From Nannocystis bainbridge (GTDB taxonomy: Bacteria; Myxococcota_A; Polyangia; Nannocystales; Nannocystaceae), in assembly GCF_028368995.1 (NCBI RefSeq), contig NZ_JAQNDL010000001.1:3188001-3252000 (forward strand): a stretch of DNA of 64,000 bases. Direction: 5' to 3'. Made by a program: the position numbers and the translations under genes. The notes below the pieces were generated by a model, which was not told the DNA's origin, did not search any database, and saw only the letters and a program-made list of their open reading frames with translations. Position 1 is the stretch's first letter. Every line of letters starts with the position of its first letter. Shown piece after piece: positions 43,202 through 53,787 of this stretch.

Positions 43202-44293
43202 TCACTGCCGCGTCGCGCGAAACTCCACCGTCTCCGCCTCGATGAACCCGCGCAAGACGACGGAGTACCGCCCCGGCTCGAGCCAGTGCGTCTCCGTCAT
43301 CGATCCTTCGAGCACCGCGTTGTAGCCGCGCAGCCAGGCGCAGCCGTCGCACTCTGCGATGAGCGCCTGTCCGCGTGTGCCCTCGCCTTCTGGCGTCACC
43401 ACCGAGATCTCGTACTCGCCGGTTTCGGCGATCTCGATCGTCCGACGCAGCTCCAGATGGGTCTCTCCGAAGACGATCGGCTCCCCCGGCGGCTGCATCC
43501 CGCCCAAGACCTCCGGGTCGTCGCAACTCAGCGAGCTCGTCCAGATGAAATTCCCGGCGAGGTCGGCCATCAGCGCCGGCGCGTCGCACTCTAGCCGCGG
43601 CAAGGACGGGAGGGAGGAAGGGCACTCCGTCGCCGCGAGGTACTCCTCGCTCAGCGCATCGAGCGACACGCCGTAACTGGCACGCACGGCCTTGTCCCAG
43701 TCGACGAGATCAGACGCTTCCGGCACGTCCCGGTACAGCGCCGCGAAGCGCTCCGCGCCATGGACCTGCAGGAGGTACCTGACGAAGCGCGACGCCACCG
43801 GATAGCCGGCGCCGTCCGTGATTCCGCTGCGATCGAGCGTCATGTAAGGACGAGGGTCACCCTCCTCCATCGGACCGTCGATCACAGCGTCCGCGAAGCC
43901 TTCGGCGAGGAACGGTGCTGCCGAGACGTTCAGTTGGTTCGCAATGGTATGCACGATCTCGTGCGGCGACATCGCTCCATGCCCGGCGGAGCGCAGCCCA
44001 ACCGCGCATCCGAACGCAGCGGCGCAGAACGGATCTTCGGCCCAAACCGCCGCATAGTCGACCTCTGTCAGCCAGTAGTATGCGACCTGCTTCAGCCTCT
44101 CGACCGACAGATCGAGCAACTCGGCCGCGCGTCGCGCCGTCGCGTCGTACGATGCGACGGTTCCTCCGCAGAGCTCGAGCCCCAAGCTGTAGTGATAGTC
44201 GACGAGGTCGCCATGGACGACCTCCGTCTCAGGCATCTGCTCGTGGCAAGCCGCCACCAGAGCGACCGCGAGAAGACATGTCCGGCCCTGCAT
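43202..44293 (-). CDS. Lipoprotein zinc metallopeptidase (gluzincin type)
   Basis: A 363-residue lipoprotein (lipobox VAAC, Cys16). HEIVH at 111-115 followed by EGFAD (Glu131) is the HExxH...E zinc site of gluzincin-like peptidases, similar to peptidase-MA/basic secretory-type domains (ASRFVRYLLQVHGAERFAALYR). The C-terminal ~130 residues are a beta-rich domain with paired Cys (SLSCDDPEV, AECDGCAWL). It probably acts on the cell surface or in the periplasm. Codons in the signal peptide (GRTCLL) coincide with a GGACATGTC half-palindrome. A TACAAC hexamer (44307-44302) lies 8 nt before the ATG. Confidence 0.82.
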   Translation of the reverse strand: MQGRTCLLAVALVAACHEQMPETEVVHGDLVDYHYSLGLELCGGTVASYDATARRAAELLDLSVERLKQVAYYWLTEVDYAAVWAEDPFCAAAFGCAVGLRSAGHGAMSPHEIVHTIANQLNVSAAPFLAEGFADAVIDGPMEEGDPRPYMTLDRSGITDGAGYPVASRFVRYLLQVHGAERFAALYRDVPEASDLVDWDKAVRASYGVSLDALSEEYLAATECPSSLPSLPRLECDAPALMADLAGNFIWTSSLSCDDPEVLGGMQPPGEPIVFGETHLELRRTIEIAETGEYEISVVTPEGEGTRGQALIAECDGCAWLRGYNAVLEGSMTETHWLEPGRYSVVLRGFIEAETVEFRATRQ

Positions 44294-44301
44294 CGCAGAA
44301 C

Positions 44302-44307
44302 GTTGTA
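44302..44307 (-). promoter_or_regulatory. -10-like hexamer TACAAC
   Basis: 8 nt before the metallopeptidase ATG at 44293, consistent with a leaderless message. Confidence 0.4.
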
Positions 44308-44339
44308 CCACCCTGGCTCGGCGCGAGTGCCGCACCCAG

Positions 44340-45647
44340 TCAGTTCGTCACCAAGGACAGTACTCCGAGAGTCCCCTCATGGGTGTAGCTCATCGTGAGC
44401 GACAAGACGTCGTCTCGGAGCGTACCGGAGAGCTGTTCGACTTGAATCATGGACAGCAGGGGCCCGACATCGGGAACTGGAATGTCCAGGATACTCGCAC
44501 CTTCCGCCCAGCCCCGTAGAACCGCCGAATCCAGGGGGAATGTCACGGACCCTCGCGCAAGGTACCACTCACCCTGCAGTTCCTCGGCGAGTTGGAAGTC
44601 CGCGCCCCAAATCTCATAAGAGTACTGCGCACCCGCCGCATCGGTGTAGATACCGATCACCGGTGTACTGTGCATTTCCATCGCGTCGATCACGAGATCG
44701 CACTTCGTCGCAGTGCAATTCTCTGCCTTCATGGCCAGATATCCCTGAAGACCAGTCTGCGACGAACTTCCTCCATCCGAACCGGCAACACTGAGCGTCG
44801 CCGTGAAGCTCTTGATCGACGAGTCGCCGCCCCACACGGGCATCACGTAATTGCAGAATGCTTTCCCGTCGTCCGGGTCATGGAGATGGACATGCGAGTC
44901 GAAGAAGGTTGTACTGCAGTCCCAGGTGTCTTGCTCCGGGAGAACGCTCTCATCCGAGAACAGACCGTCTTCACGGTTCTTGCGCTCCATCGCGCAGTCC
45001 ATTGCACACTCCATAGCAGCTTCCGATTTCGTGCCCATCCCACATGGAATCGCCGTTCCTAATTCCTGCCAGCACTTGCGGTGGTTTGCGGGATCCGCAA
45101 GGGCTTCTGCGCGCTTCATGGCATCCGTCATTTCATCGGTCTTCATGAAGTAGAAACACATGTCTCTGGCGCCAATTTCAAGATTCTCATCCCACTTACA
45201 ATACCAGGTCCCCGATTCCTCGGGCCCTTCGGTCTCGGTGCCTCCCGTCTCGCTGCCGCCGTCGCTGGTCGTGGGGTCGTTGTTCGGCAAGCTTGGAGGA
45301 TGGGAATTCTCGGCACAAGGCGTGATAATTTGCGCCTCGTTGTACCAATCGCAGGAGGCGCCATATTCAGCGTTCCACCCCCCGGGAACATCTTGTGGAT
45401 AATGGCCGAAATAATGATAAGCACACAGTTCCTCCTCGGTGTACCCTCCTCCATAGCCACACAAATGCGGCACGCAGAGCAGGTTTCCATCACAACTCAG
45501 CCATTTGGCCGTGAATGCATCGCCTGTCGCCGAGTCGGTTCCCCACCCCAGGGGACATCCGTCACAGCCATCACACGAGGCTGCAGCCATCGAGATTGTT
45601 ACGAATGCGAGCATGCGACGAGTTAAGAACCAGCGAGATGATGCCAT
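44340..45647 (-). CDS. Cys-rich lipoprotein, lower GC than its surroundings
   Basis: A 435-residue lipoprotein with a lipobox near AAASC (Cys24). The first ~100 residues are Cys-rich (CDGCDGCPLGWG, CDGNLLCVPHLCGYGGG). A Gly/Thr/Glu linker (SETGGTETEGPEESG) follows, then a domain with more Cys and His (FFDSHVHLHDPDDGKAFC) and a C-terminal beta-rich region. I do not recognise a family. Base composition is clearly less GC-rich than that of the rest of the window, with many A/T third positions, which suggests recent acquisition or relaxed selection. A TATGAT hexamer (45666-45661) lies 13 nt before the ATG. The 3' end is 46 nt upstream of the metallopeptidase start. Confidence 0.75.
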   Translation of the reverse strand: MASSRWFLTRRMLAFVTISMAAASCDGCDGCPLGWGTDSATGDAFTAKWLSCDGNLLCVPHLCGYGGGYTEEELCAYHYFGHYPQDVPGGWNAEYGASCDWYNEAQIITPCAENSHPPSLPNNDPTTSDGGSETGGTETEGPEESGTWYCKWDENLEIGARDMCFYFMKTDEMTDAMKRAEALADPANHRKCWQELGTAIPCGMGTKSEAAMECAMDCAMERKNREDGLFSDESVLPEQDTWDCSTTFFDSHVHLHDPDDGKAFCNYVMPVWGGDSSIKSFTATLSVAGSDGGSSSQTGLQGYLAMKAENCTATKCDLVIDAMEMHSTPVIGIYTDAAGAQYSYEIWGADFQLAEELQGEWYLARGSVTFPLDSAVLRGWAEGASILDIPVPDVGPLLSMIQVEQLSGTLRDDVLSLTMSYTHEGTLGVLSLVTN

Positions 45648-45660
45648 GAGTCACTTCTAC

Positions 45661-45666
45661 ATCATA
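45661..45666 (-). promoter_or_regulatory. -10-like hexamer TATGAT
   Basis: 13 nt before the Cys-rich lipoprotein start; a TTCATG 17 nt further upstream is a weak -35 candidate. Confidence 0.4.
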
Positions 45667-45854
45667 TGATGTCTCTCTGTCAGCATGAACTCCGTGCCGA
45701 TTCAGTGGGTCGGCACACGGGGGCTTCGCTGAGTTCTCGTCGCGAGGGCTGAAGATTCGTTTTCGGTTGCGAGCTCCCGGCTTCTGTGCCAACTACGTCA
45801 CAGACCGAGACTGTAGCAATATCGCTCGCCCTGTATCCGACATCTGCGACCGGG

Positions 45855-45919
45855 GAAAAGCTCGGCGACTTCTCCAACGCTCGCAAGTACCTCGACCAGT
45901 ATCGGGCCTTCGCGCCGGA
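45855..45919 (+). repeat. Copied 65-bp fragment of the TPR gene
   Basis: Matches 42557-42621 of the TPR protein gene at 64 of 65 positions, same orientation. Here it is cut off from the rest of the gene and abuts a piece of a different coding sequence in another frame. The flanks have no similarity to the parent. Confidence 0.9.
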
Positions 45920-45925
45920 CCCCAG

Positions 45926-46126
45926 ACTCTCTATGAGTTCGACGACCCCACGTGTGGACGCGGCGTCGTCTGCATCGGCGCCGATAGCTACTTCGAAGCC
46001 TGCGCCGTCGAGTGCGACGACAACAGCGACTGCCCGCGCGAGGGCTACGAGTGCCGCATCATGCCGACCCTCGGCGTGCCCGACGACCCCAAATTCTGCC
46101 TCATGACCGACGCCCACGAGTTCTAG
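45926..46126 (+). pseudogene. 3' fragment of a Cys-rich secreted protein gene
   Basis: An open frame of 66 codons with a credible disulfide-rich sequence (CGRGVVCIGADSYFEAC, ECDDNSDCPREGYEC, PDDPKFCLMTDAHEF) and a normal stop. The 5' part that should hold the start and signal peptide is missing. The frame runs backwards into the copied TPR fragment, where it is read out of the TPR frame. It is therefore most likely a truncated gene joined to foreign sequence. A continuous 119-codon frame from 45767 exists, but its first half has no coding character. Confidence 0.6.
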
Positions 46127-46409
46127 TGGATGCCTCCCTGCACCGGTCGGCGGCCCGCTGCAGGCCGATGCCACGAGCTGCACGCCGCGCATGCCGGGAC
46201 GCAGCTCGCCCCGTCCGTGAGCAGCCCGCACGGCGCCGGCCTCGCGCTGGCAGTGACTTCCAAGCTCTTGGTGTGGAAGTTAGCGCCACGCTCAGCGAGT
46301 CGTCGACGACGAGCGGTGATGGGGCAGAGCGCTGGCGCACCTGCAAGAGCGCGCGAGACATGCGCTGCCGCCGATGAAAATGCCCGCGGCCGGCGCTATA
46401 CTGCCAGCG
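46127..46409. other. Gap with a second short TPR-gene echo
   Basis: 46221-46247 matches 43111-43137, the 3' end of the TPR gene, at 25 of 27 positions, and CTTCC...CTCTT recurs just after it. The rest of the gap up to the next gene shows no coding sequence. Confidence 0.5.
46397..46402 (+). promoter_or_regulatory. -10 hexamer TATACT
   Basis: The best -10 match of the window, 7 nt before the ATG at 46410; implies a leaderless transcript. Confidence 0.5.
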
Positions 46410-47495
46410 ATGCGGCGCCTCGCGCTCACGATCCTCACGCTCGCGGCTTGCAACGACCGCGACGGGCAGGGTTCGGGCTTCAGCACCAGCATCACCACCG
46501 CGCCGCAGAGCACCTCGACTTCATCCTCGTCCAGCGGCGAAGCTTCATCATCGTCGACATCCTCGGCAGGCACGAGCGAGGGCTCGACCGCCGCCGCCTC
46601 GACTGGTTCGACCACCGCGAGCGGCGTCCCCGACTTCGGCATGACCCCTGACGGCGGCGACGGCCCCCCGCCCGGCTGCAAGGGCAAGGTCGACTTCCTG
46701 TTCACGATCAGCGGCTCGTGGACGATGGCGCCCAAGCAAGCGCGGCTCAAGGCCAGCTTCCCCGGCTTCATCGACACGCTCGAGAGCGAGTTCGCCGACT
46801 TCGACTATCACATCCTGTCCGCCAACACGGCCCCCTTCTGGGGCTATCCGAGCTGCGCGGGCTGTCAGGACACCTGCGCCGAGCTGCCCGAATTCCCGTG
46901 CGGCGTGGCGCCGCAGCCGTGCGACCTCGTCCGCGGCGCCGGCATGACCTACCCGATCGGCAAGGACGCCAGCAACAAGCGCTGCCAGCTCGACAGCGGC
47001 CTCCGCTACATCACCGCCGGTCAGCCCGACCTCGAGGACGCGTTCACCTGCATCGCCTCGATGGGCACCAACGGCTCCGATCTGGTCGCACAAGTCACCG
47101 TGGCGGCCCTCGCCGAAGAGCTGAACGAAGCGCCGGGCGCCTGCAACGAGGGCTTCCTCCGCGATGACGCGCTGCTCGTCGTCGTCGCCATCCAGGACAC
47201 CTACGACGACCAGGACAGCGAGGGCACTCCGAAGGACTGGCGAGACGCCCTGGTGGAAGCGAAGGGCGGCGACGCCGACGCCGTGGTCCTCCTCGTGATC
47301 TCGACCGATGTCGACGATCCCGAGGGCCTGTGCGGCTACCATCCGCAAGGTGTCGAGCACGAGCTGCGCACCTGGACCGAGCTCATGCAGCCCAATGCCC
47401 TGTTCGGCTCGATCTGCGCCCCGGGCTATGGCGACTACTTCGCCACCATCGCCACGATGATCAAGGCGCAGTGCGACGTGTTCGTGCCGCAGTGA
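46410..47495 (+). CDS. Lipoprotein with Ser/Thr linker and vWA-like domain
   Basis: A 361-residue lipoprotein (MRRLALTILTLAAC, Cys14) with a Ser/Thr/Gly-rich linker of ~50 residues, common in surface proteins of this group, followed by a von Willebrand A-like domain. The family usually starts with a D-x-LFVIDNSGSM-type metal site. Here it reads KVDFLFTISGSWTMAPKQ, so the central Asp of the site is absent. DYHILSAN, several Cys pairs (GCQDTCAELPEFPC) and LLVVVAIQDTYDDQD follow, as in the myxobacterial relatives. It probably binds a protein or glycan at the surface. It is convergent with the next gene, with only 4 nt between the stops. Confidence 0.8.
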   Translation: MRRLALTILTLAACNDRDGQGSGFSTSITTAPQSTSTSSSSSGEASSSSTSSAGTSEGSTAAASTGSTTASGVPDFGMTPDGGDGPPPGCKGKVDFLFTISGSWTMAPKQARLKASFPGFIDTLESEFADFDYHILSANTAPFWGYPSCAGCQDTCAELPEFPCGVAPQPCDLVRGAGMTYPIGKDASNKRCQLDSGLRYITAGQPDLEDAFTCIASMGTNGSDLVAQVTVAALAEELNEAPGACNEGFLRDDALLVVVAIQDTYDDQDSEGTPKDWRDALVEAKGGDADAVVLLVISTDVDDPEGLCGYHPQGVEHELRTWTELMQPNALFGSICAPGYGDYFATIATMIKAQCDVFVPQ

Positions 47496-47499
47496 AGCC

Positions 47500-49248
47500 C
47501 TACGGGTAGAGGCGCAGCGCGAAGGCCCGCGGCTGCAACGCGGCGAACTCGCTGCCCACCACGTACGTGTGGCCCCACGGGTCGACCGCCAGGCCCGCGG
47601 CCTCGTCGGGCCCCTGTCCCGGTCCGTTGCGGATCACCTGCCACGTCGGCGCTCCGACTGCCCCGGGCACGGCGAAGATCCAGGCGTTGGCGTCGGTCTT
47701 CGGCTGCTGCACCGCCCCGGCGATCACGATCTTGCCCTCTCGATCCTCACCGACCGCGAAGCCGACGGCATCGTTCGCTGGCGTCGGCTCGATCCGCATC
47801 GCCACCATCTCGCCCTCGGCCGAGAACCAGCGCGTCATCACCTGTCGGATCGAGCCCTTGTCGCGGGCCCAGCCGACGGTCACGAAGCCTCCGGCGCCCA
47901 GCGGTGCGACGGCCATCGCCCCGTCCTCGTCCAGCTGTTCGCCCGGCGAGGTCCACTCCGCGAGCGGCTCTCCGTCCAACGTGTGGCGCAGAACCACAGT
48001 CCGCTGGACGAAAGCCTGAGCGAGACTCTTGATCTCACGCTCGCCGACCACGACGACCTCGTCGCCGACGATCGCCACCCCACGCGCGACCTCGTCGCGC
48101 AGGTTCTGGGGATCCTCCACAGCCGCCATCGCGAACGAGCGCGACGCGACGATCTCTCCGGTGTCCGCCGCGACCCACCAGACCCGGAGGTCATGCGTCC
48201 CCGCGCCGGTCGTCAGCGATCCCGCGAGCACGAGCGTATCCCCGACCACCGCGAGCGCGTGGACCGACGTCTTGGCCGGCCCGGACCACACGGGACCCTT
48301 CGGCTCGCCGAACACCACCCGCGACACGGCCCAGCGCGTCGTCGGCCCGCTCGGTTGTGTCCACGCCACGAACGTCGCATCACCACCGACCGCCACCGCC
48401 GGCCCACGACCACCGCCGCTCGCTGCCACCGGGCCGAGCACGATCGGCCCGCCCTGCGGCAGCCCCGTCGTCCCGTCGATCCGCACCGCCACCGCCTCGA
48501 TCCCCTGATTCGTCTCGAAGAAGCCTGCCGTGTCGATCCCGTGCTTGCGCAGCGCCGCACTCGTAAAACCGCTGATCGGCCCCGCCTGCACGAAGGGCGT
48601 CCACGCGTCGCTGCCGCCGGGCTGCACGTCGATCATCAGCGGCGCCTCGCCCTCACCGACCCCGCCGTCGGCCGCGTGTGCCACGGCGCGGATCGTGTGC
48701 GGACCATCGCCCGGGGCCGCTTCAGAAGTCACCTCGAGCACGTGCAAGGGAGCTGTCGGCGCAGCCGCGAGCACCAGCGGCACATCGCCATCATAGAGAT
48801 CGATCGAGGTGACCGGCCGCGACGTCGAGACCGAGATCTGCACCTCGCCGACGGCGAGCGCCGGCGACGGGCTCACGAACACCTCGACCTCGATCGGAAG
48901 CACCTCCTCCCCGCCCGAGCCCGGCCCCTCGCCCGTGCCGCCCCAAGTTGTCGTCATCGTCACGCTCGACGTACTCGCGGTGCCACCCCAGGTCGTCGTC
49001 ATCGTGCTCGCGGTGCCGCCACCGGACCCGTTCTCGCTCTCACCGGAGCCGCTCGCGGCGCCCGACGATCCGGTCGAGCAGGCGTCGACCTCGGTGCAGC
49101 CGCTGGTGGATTCAGCCGAGGACGTGGCGTCCGTGCTCGGAAACAGCGCCTGGCCGCGATCCCACACGTCGTTGAAGCAACCGCTCGAGGACAGGACCAG
49201 CCCGCAAGCGAGCAGCGAGGAGCATGGCGCGGGGAGCTTCGGGGACAT
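47500..49248 (-). CDS. Lipoprotein with Ser/Thr/Gly linker and beta-propeller-like domain
   Basis: A 582-residue lipoprotein (lipobox SSSGC). Residues ~35-125 are a Ser/Thr/Gly linker with an internal repeat of TMTTTWGGT. An Ig-like beta domain follows (VEVFVSPSPALAVGEVQISV), then ~350 residues of short beta repeats such as GDTLVLAGSLTT, GDEVVVVGEREI and GKIVIAGAVQQP, ending in WGHTYVVGSEFA, which fits a beta-propeller or SBBP-type repeat protein. The function is unknown, probably surface binding. The ATG at 49248 (MSPKLP) is chosen; the open frame continues to 49287 without a signal peptide. The ATGTCCCCGAAG at the start resembles the palindrome half-site. Confidence 0.78.
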   Translation of the reverse strand: MSPKLPAPCSSLLACGLVLSSSGCFNDVWDRGQALFPSTDATSSAESTSGCTEVDACSTGSSGAASGSGESENGSGGGTASTMTTTWGGTASTSSVTMTTTWGGTGEGPGSGGEEVLPIEVEVFVSPSPALAVGEVQISVSTSRPVTSIDLYDGDVPLVLAAAPTAPLHVLEVTSEAAPGDGPHTIRAVAHAADGGVGEGEAPLMIDVQPGGSDAWTPFVQAGPISGFTSAALRKHGIDTAGFFETNQGIEAVAVRIDGTTGLPQGGPIVLGPVAASGGGRGPAVAVGGDATFVAWTQPSGPTTRWAVSRVVFGEPKGPVWSGPAKTSVHALAVVGDTLVLAGSLTTGAGTHDLRVWWVAADTGEIVASRSFAMAAVEDPQNLRDEVARGVAIVGDEVVVVGEREIKSLAQAFVQRTVVLRHTLDGEPLAEWTSPGEQLDEDGAMAVAPLGAGGFVTVGWARDKGSIRQVMTRWFSAEGEMVAMRIEPTPANDAVGFAVGEDREGKIVIAGAVQQPKTDANAWIFAVPGAVGAPTWQVIRNGPGQGPDEAAGLAVDPWGHTYVVGSEFAALQPRAFALRLYP

Positions 49249-49803
49249 CGGGGGCCTCGTGGGGCATTGGCGCAAAAACGCGCACAAAATGCAAGCCCCG
49301 CCCAGACGCCGCCAGAACCCTGCCTACGGGCCCCCGGGCGACGTGCCAGGGGCGGACCTCCTCGGCGAATGGGCCGCGGCGCACCCGATGATCGGCCCCA
49401 GCGTGGCCATGCGGATCTCCGCCCGACGCGCGAGCGCCACGTCGACATGGCCATGAGAGCATGTCCATTCGGACATGCCCTTTTAGACATGATGCATCGA
49501 ACATGTCCTCTGACCCATCGCGTCGTACTCTACCCGGACTGCGGCGGGACCTCTTCGCCTGTTCGGTGACTGTCGCAGCAGCGGCCGCGGGCGGCTCCAG
49601 ATCCGGCGGCGCCAATCGAGCCGAATCAGCGCTCCCGTTCGAACAGCGGCAGCGGCGGCTCCAGCTCCGGCGGCGCCAGTCAAGCCGACTCAGCGCTCCC
49701 GCACAGCGGCGGCCTCTGCTCATGCGGCGCCAGTCGAGCCGACTCAGCGCGCCCGCTCGAACAGCGGCAGCGGCTCCTGCTCCTGCGACACGCTCGAGCC
49801 GAA
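49249..49803. repeat. Intergenic gap with palindromes and a tandem 3'-end repeat
   Basis: No gene is seen. 49459-49508 holds palindrome copies. 49566-49803 holds about four degenerate copies (54-64 bp each) of the 3' end of the gene that stops at 49804: the sequence around TCAGCGC recurs at 49626, 49690, 49744 and 49804, each followed by a CGAACAGCGGCAGCGG-like stretch. Confidence 0.8.
49459..49484 (+). terminator. Palindrome copy with a T-run
   Basis: GCATGTCC-ATTC-GGACATGC followed by CCTTTT. It has the form of an intrinsic terminator, although no plus-strand gene ends just before it. Confidence 0.5.
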
Positions 49804-51828
49804 TCAGCGCTCCCGTTCGAACAGCGGCAGCGGCGGCTCCAGCTCCTGCGGCGCCAGATAAGCCCCGTCGACCACCACGAACCTCGTCGTCGTCGCCCCA
49901 CGCTCGTTGTCCGTGTACTCGACCTCGAGCCGCTCTCCGCCGTCCTCCGTCACGAACCGGCACCGGGCCGCGCGCAGTTGTCCCGCCGCCGTCACCGAAT
50001 TGCAGACCTCGCCGCGCATCAGCAGCGCATCGCTGCCGGGCGACAGGCGGACATCGAAGTGGCGGCGGTCGACCAGCCGGCTCATGCGCGCATCGACCTC
50101 ATAAAAACGATCGGCGTCGACGAACGCCACCTCGATCGGCAGCTCGCGCAACGGGCGACGCGCCACCCACCAGCCCTCCGGCGCCGGCGACAGCGCGTAC
50201 TCGCCTTCGTCTGCGTCCCCTTCGATGCGCAGCCGCTCTCCCTTCGCCGAGATCGTCCAGCGCACGGGCGGCTGGCCTTCGCGCTTCGACCACGTGCCCG
50301 TCAGCGCCGCGCCCCTCTGCTTCGCCTCGCTCGCCGTCGGCGGCCTCGGCTTCGGCATCGGCTCGCGCACCGCGTCCGACCACGCGCTCACCAGCGCCGC
50401 CGGCGAACACGCGCGATCGGCCTCGAGCATCACCGGCGTCATCGCCGTGCACAGCCGCTGCGCCAGCGGCTGCGACGCGCACCGCACGACCTTCTCGCGG
50501 CTCTTCTGCAGGTAGTGGAGCCGCGCCACCGCGTCGGTCGGTGCTCCCGCGAACGCCAGCGCCGGCACCATCTCGTCCCATGTTCGCTCGGCCGCGAACT
50601 GGCACTGTCCCTCCGCGGTGAACGGCCCGGCGCGGCGGTCGCGATGCACCGCCTTGCGAGCGGCCAACCCGTCCGCGTACTGCTTCGCGACCACCAGCTC
50701 GCCCGCGAGTTCGCCGTCGAAGCCGAACGGATCGGTCGTGCCCTTGCAGACCACGCGCGGGGGCAAGAACGCCTCGCGGACCTCGCACGTCGCGGGCTCC
50801 GGTCGCCAGCGCCGATCCGGGTCCACCTTCCAGCGCACGCTGGTCCCGTCGGCCGCGCGCATGAACACCCCGCCGCTGTCACACACCAGCAGCTCGCCGC
50901 CGGCGCCGCGCCAGCCGCCGGCGACCTCGTAGACCGCGCCGCCGCGCGCCACCACGTTGCGATACGACCAGCCGGCCGGCTCGCCAGGCGCGCTGCGCAG
51001 CAGCAGCAGGCACGGCGCGATCAACTCGAACGGCTCTCGCGCCCCGTCAAGCCGCACCCGCACCGCGCCTTCGACCAGGCCGCCGTCGATCAGGTGACCT
51101 TCGAGCGTCGCCGCGATCGCTGCGAGGTCCTCGCCGAGCGCCAGCGGCGACGACCGCGACGCCGGCACCCGCAGCTCGGCGACGACAGCCTGCGGCGCCA
51201 GCTCCTTCCACGTCGGATCCATCGCAGCGGCGCGGAAGCAGACGTCGATCCCCGGCCTCGCCGCGAACTGGGCGCACACGACGAAGCCCGCCGGCTGCCA
51301 GCTGTGCTCCGGCTCCCCGTAGACCGCTCGCACGCGCTCCAGCGTCGTGCCGACGCCCACGCCCTCCGCGGTGGTCGGCACCGGCCCGACCGCCCGCAGC
51401 GACGCCACGCGCATCTGGGCCGGGTCGACGTCGGCCACGACCTGCGGCTGACCGTCCTGCGCGAGCGTCCAGGTCCCGCTGACGCGGAAGGTGATCGGTC
51501 TGGGCGCGCCGTCCTGCACGAAGGAAGCGCTGCCTTGTGAGCCGTTCGCCTGCAGGCCCAGCGCGGCGAGCTCCGCGTCGCGCATACCGAGGCGCAGCGG
51601 TCCCACGCCGTGCTCGTCGACTTCGTGCGGCCCGCGAGCACGCGCCGCCGCCGACGCGGGCGTCGATGCAGACGCGGGAGACGATGCCGTCGACGCGGGC
51701 GTCGGTGATGAAGCGGGAGACCTTGCCGCGTGCGCCGGCTGCGAGGCCGCGAGCGGCCCTTCCACGTGCGGAGCCGACGCCTCGCAAGCGAGGGCCAGCA
51801 GGATCGCAAGAGAAGCGAAGCGTCGCAT
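49804..51828 (-). CDS. Large lipoprotein of unknown function
   Basis: A 674-residue lipoprotein (MRRFASLAILLALAC, Cys15) with a low-complexity Ala/Ser/Pro linker to ~residue 65. The body has scattered Cys (PGIDVCFRAAAM, PATCEVREAF, QCQFAAERTW) and beta-rich segments, for example HEVDEHGVGPLRLGMRDAEL, which opens the first domain. No family is recognised. The last 17 codons (around LEPPLPLFERER and the stop) are tandemly copied downstream, each copy with its own in-frame TGA, so earlier loss of the stop would not lengthen the protein much. A TAAAAT hexamer lies 21 nt before the ATG. Confidence 0.75.
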   Translation of the reverse strand: MRRFASLAILLALACEASAPHVEGPLAASQPAHAARSPASSPTPASTASSPASASTPASAAARARGPHEVDEHGVGPLRLGMRDAELAALGLQANGSQGSASFVQDGAPRPITFRVSGTWTLAQDGQPQVVADVDPAQMRVASLRAVGPVPTTAEGVGVGTTLERVRAVYGEPEHSWQPAGFVVCAQFAARPGIDVCFRAAAMDPTWKELAPQAVVAELRVPASRSSPLALGEDLAAIAATLEGHLIDGGLVEGAVRVRLDGAREPFELIAPCLLLLRSAPGEPAGWSYRNVVARGGAVYEVAGGWRGAGGELLVCDSGGVFMRAADGTSVRWKVDPDRRWRPEPATCEVREAFLPPRVVCKGTTDPFGFDGELAGELVVAKQYADGLAARKAVHRDRRAGPFTAEGQCQFAAERTWDEMVPALAFAGAPTDAVARLHYLQKSREKVVRCASQPLAQRLCTAMTPVMLEADRACSPAALVSAWSDAVREPMPKPRPPTASEAKQRGAALTGTWSKREGQPPVRWTISAKGERLRIEGDADEGEYALSPAPEGWWVARRPLRELPIEVAFVDADRFYEVDARMSRLVDRRHFDVRLSPGSDALLMRGEVCNSVTAAGQLRAARCRFVTEDGGERLEVEYTDNERGATTTRFVVVDGAYLAPQELEPPLPLFERER

Positions 51829-51954
51829 CGGCTCGCCCCAGCTTCGCCGATTTTACGCCCGAGACCGAGCCCACCTGCCGCGAACCGGCGATTCCGCTCG
51901 GGCTTCCCCCTCTTCGCACCGCCAGGAATTCACCCGCCGCTGTCGCCCCGCCGA

Positions 51955-52047
51955 ACATCGTCTCCGAGCGGCATGCCCCGAAGAACATGCCCGACAGCAC
52001 ATGCCCCGTGGGACACGTCCCGAGGGACATGCCCTCGCGGACATGTC
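51955..52047. repeat. Run of about six palindrome half-sites
   Basis: GCATGCCCCGAAGAACATG, CACATGCCCCGTGGGACACG, TCCCGAGGGACATGCCC and TCGCGGACATGTC follow one another up to the stop codon of the kinase gene at 52048. The gap between the lipoprotein and kinase genes holds nothing else. Confidence 0.7.
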
Positions 52048-53634
<1,587 letters not shown>

Positions 53635-53787
53635 CTTCAGCTCCCGGCGCTCTTCAGCCTACACGAGGAAACCAAGTCGGCGAGCCCGCCGCAAAAAATC
53701 CGCGCCCCGCCGCCGTCCTCGCCGACCGTCCTGAACCGTATGCCAGCGGCGATGGAGCCACGATTGCGGACGTTTGCCCCGCCTGGC

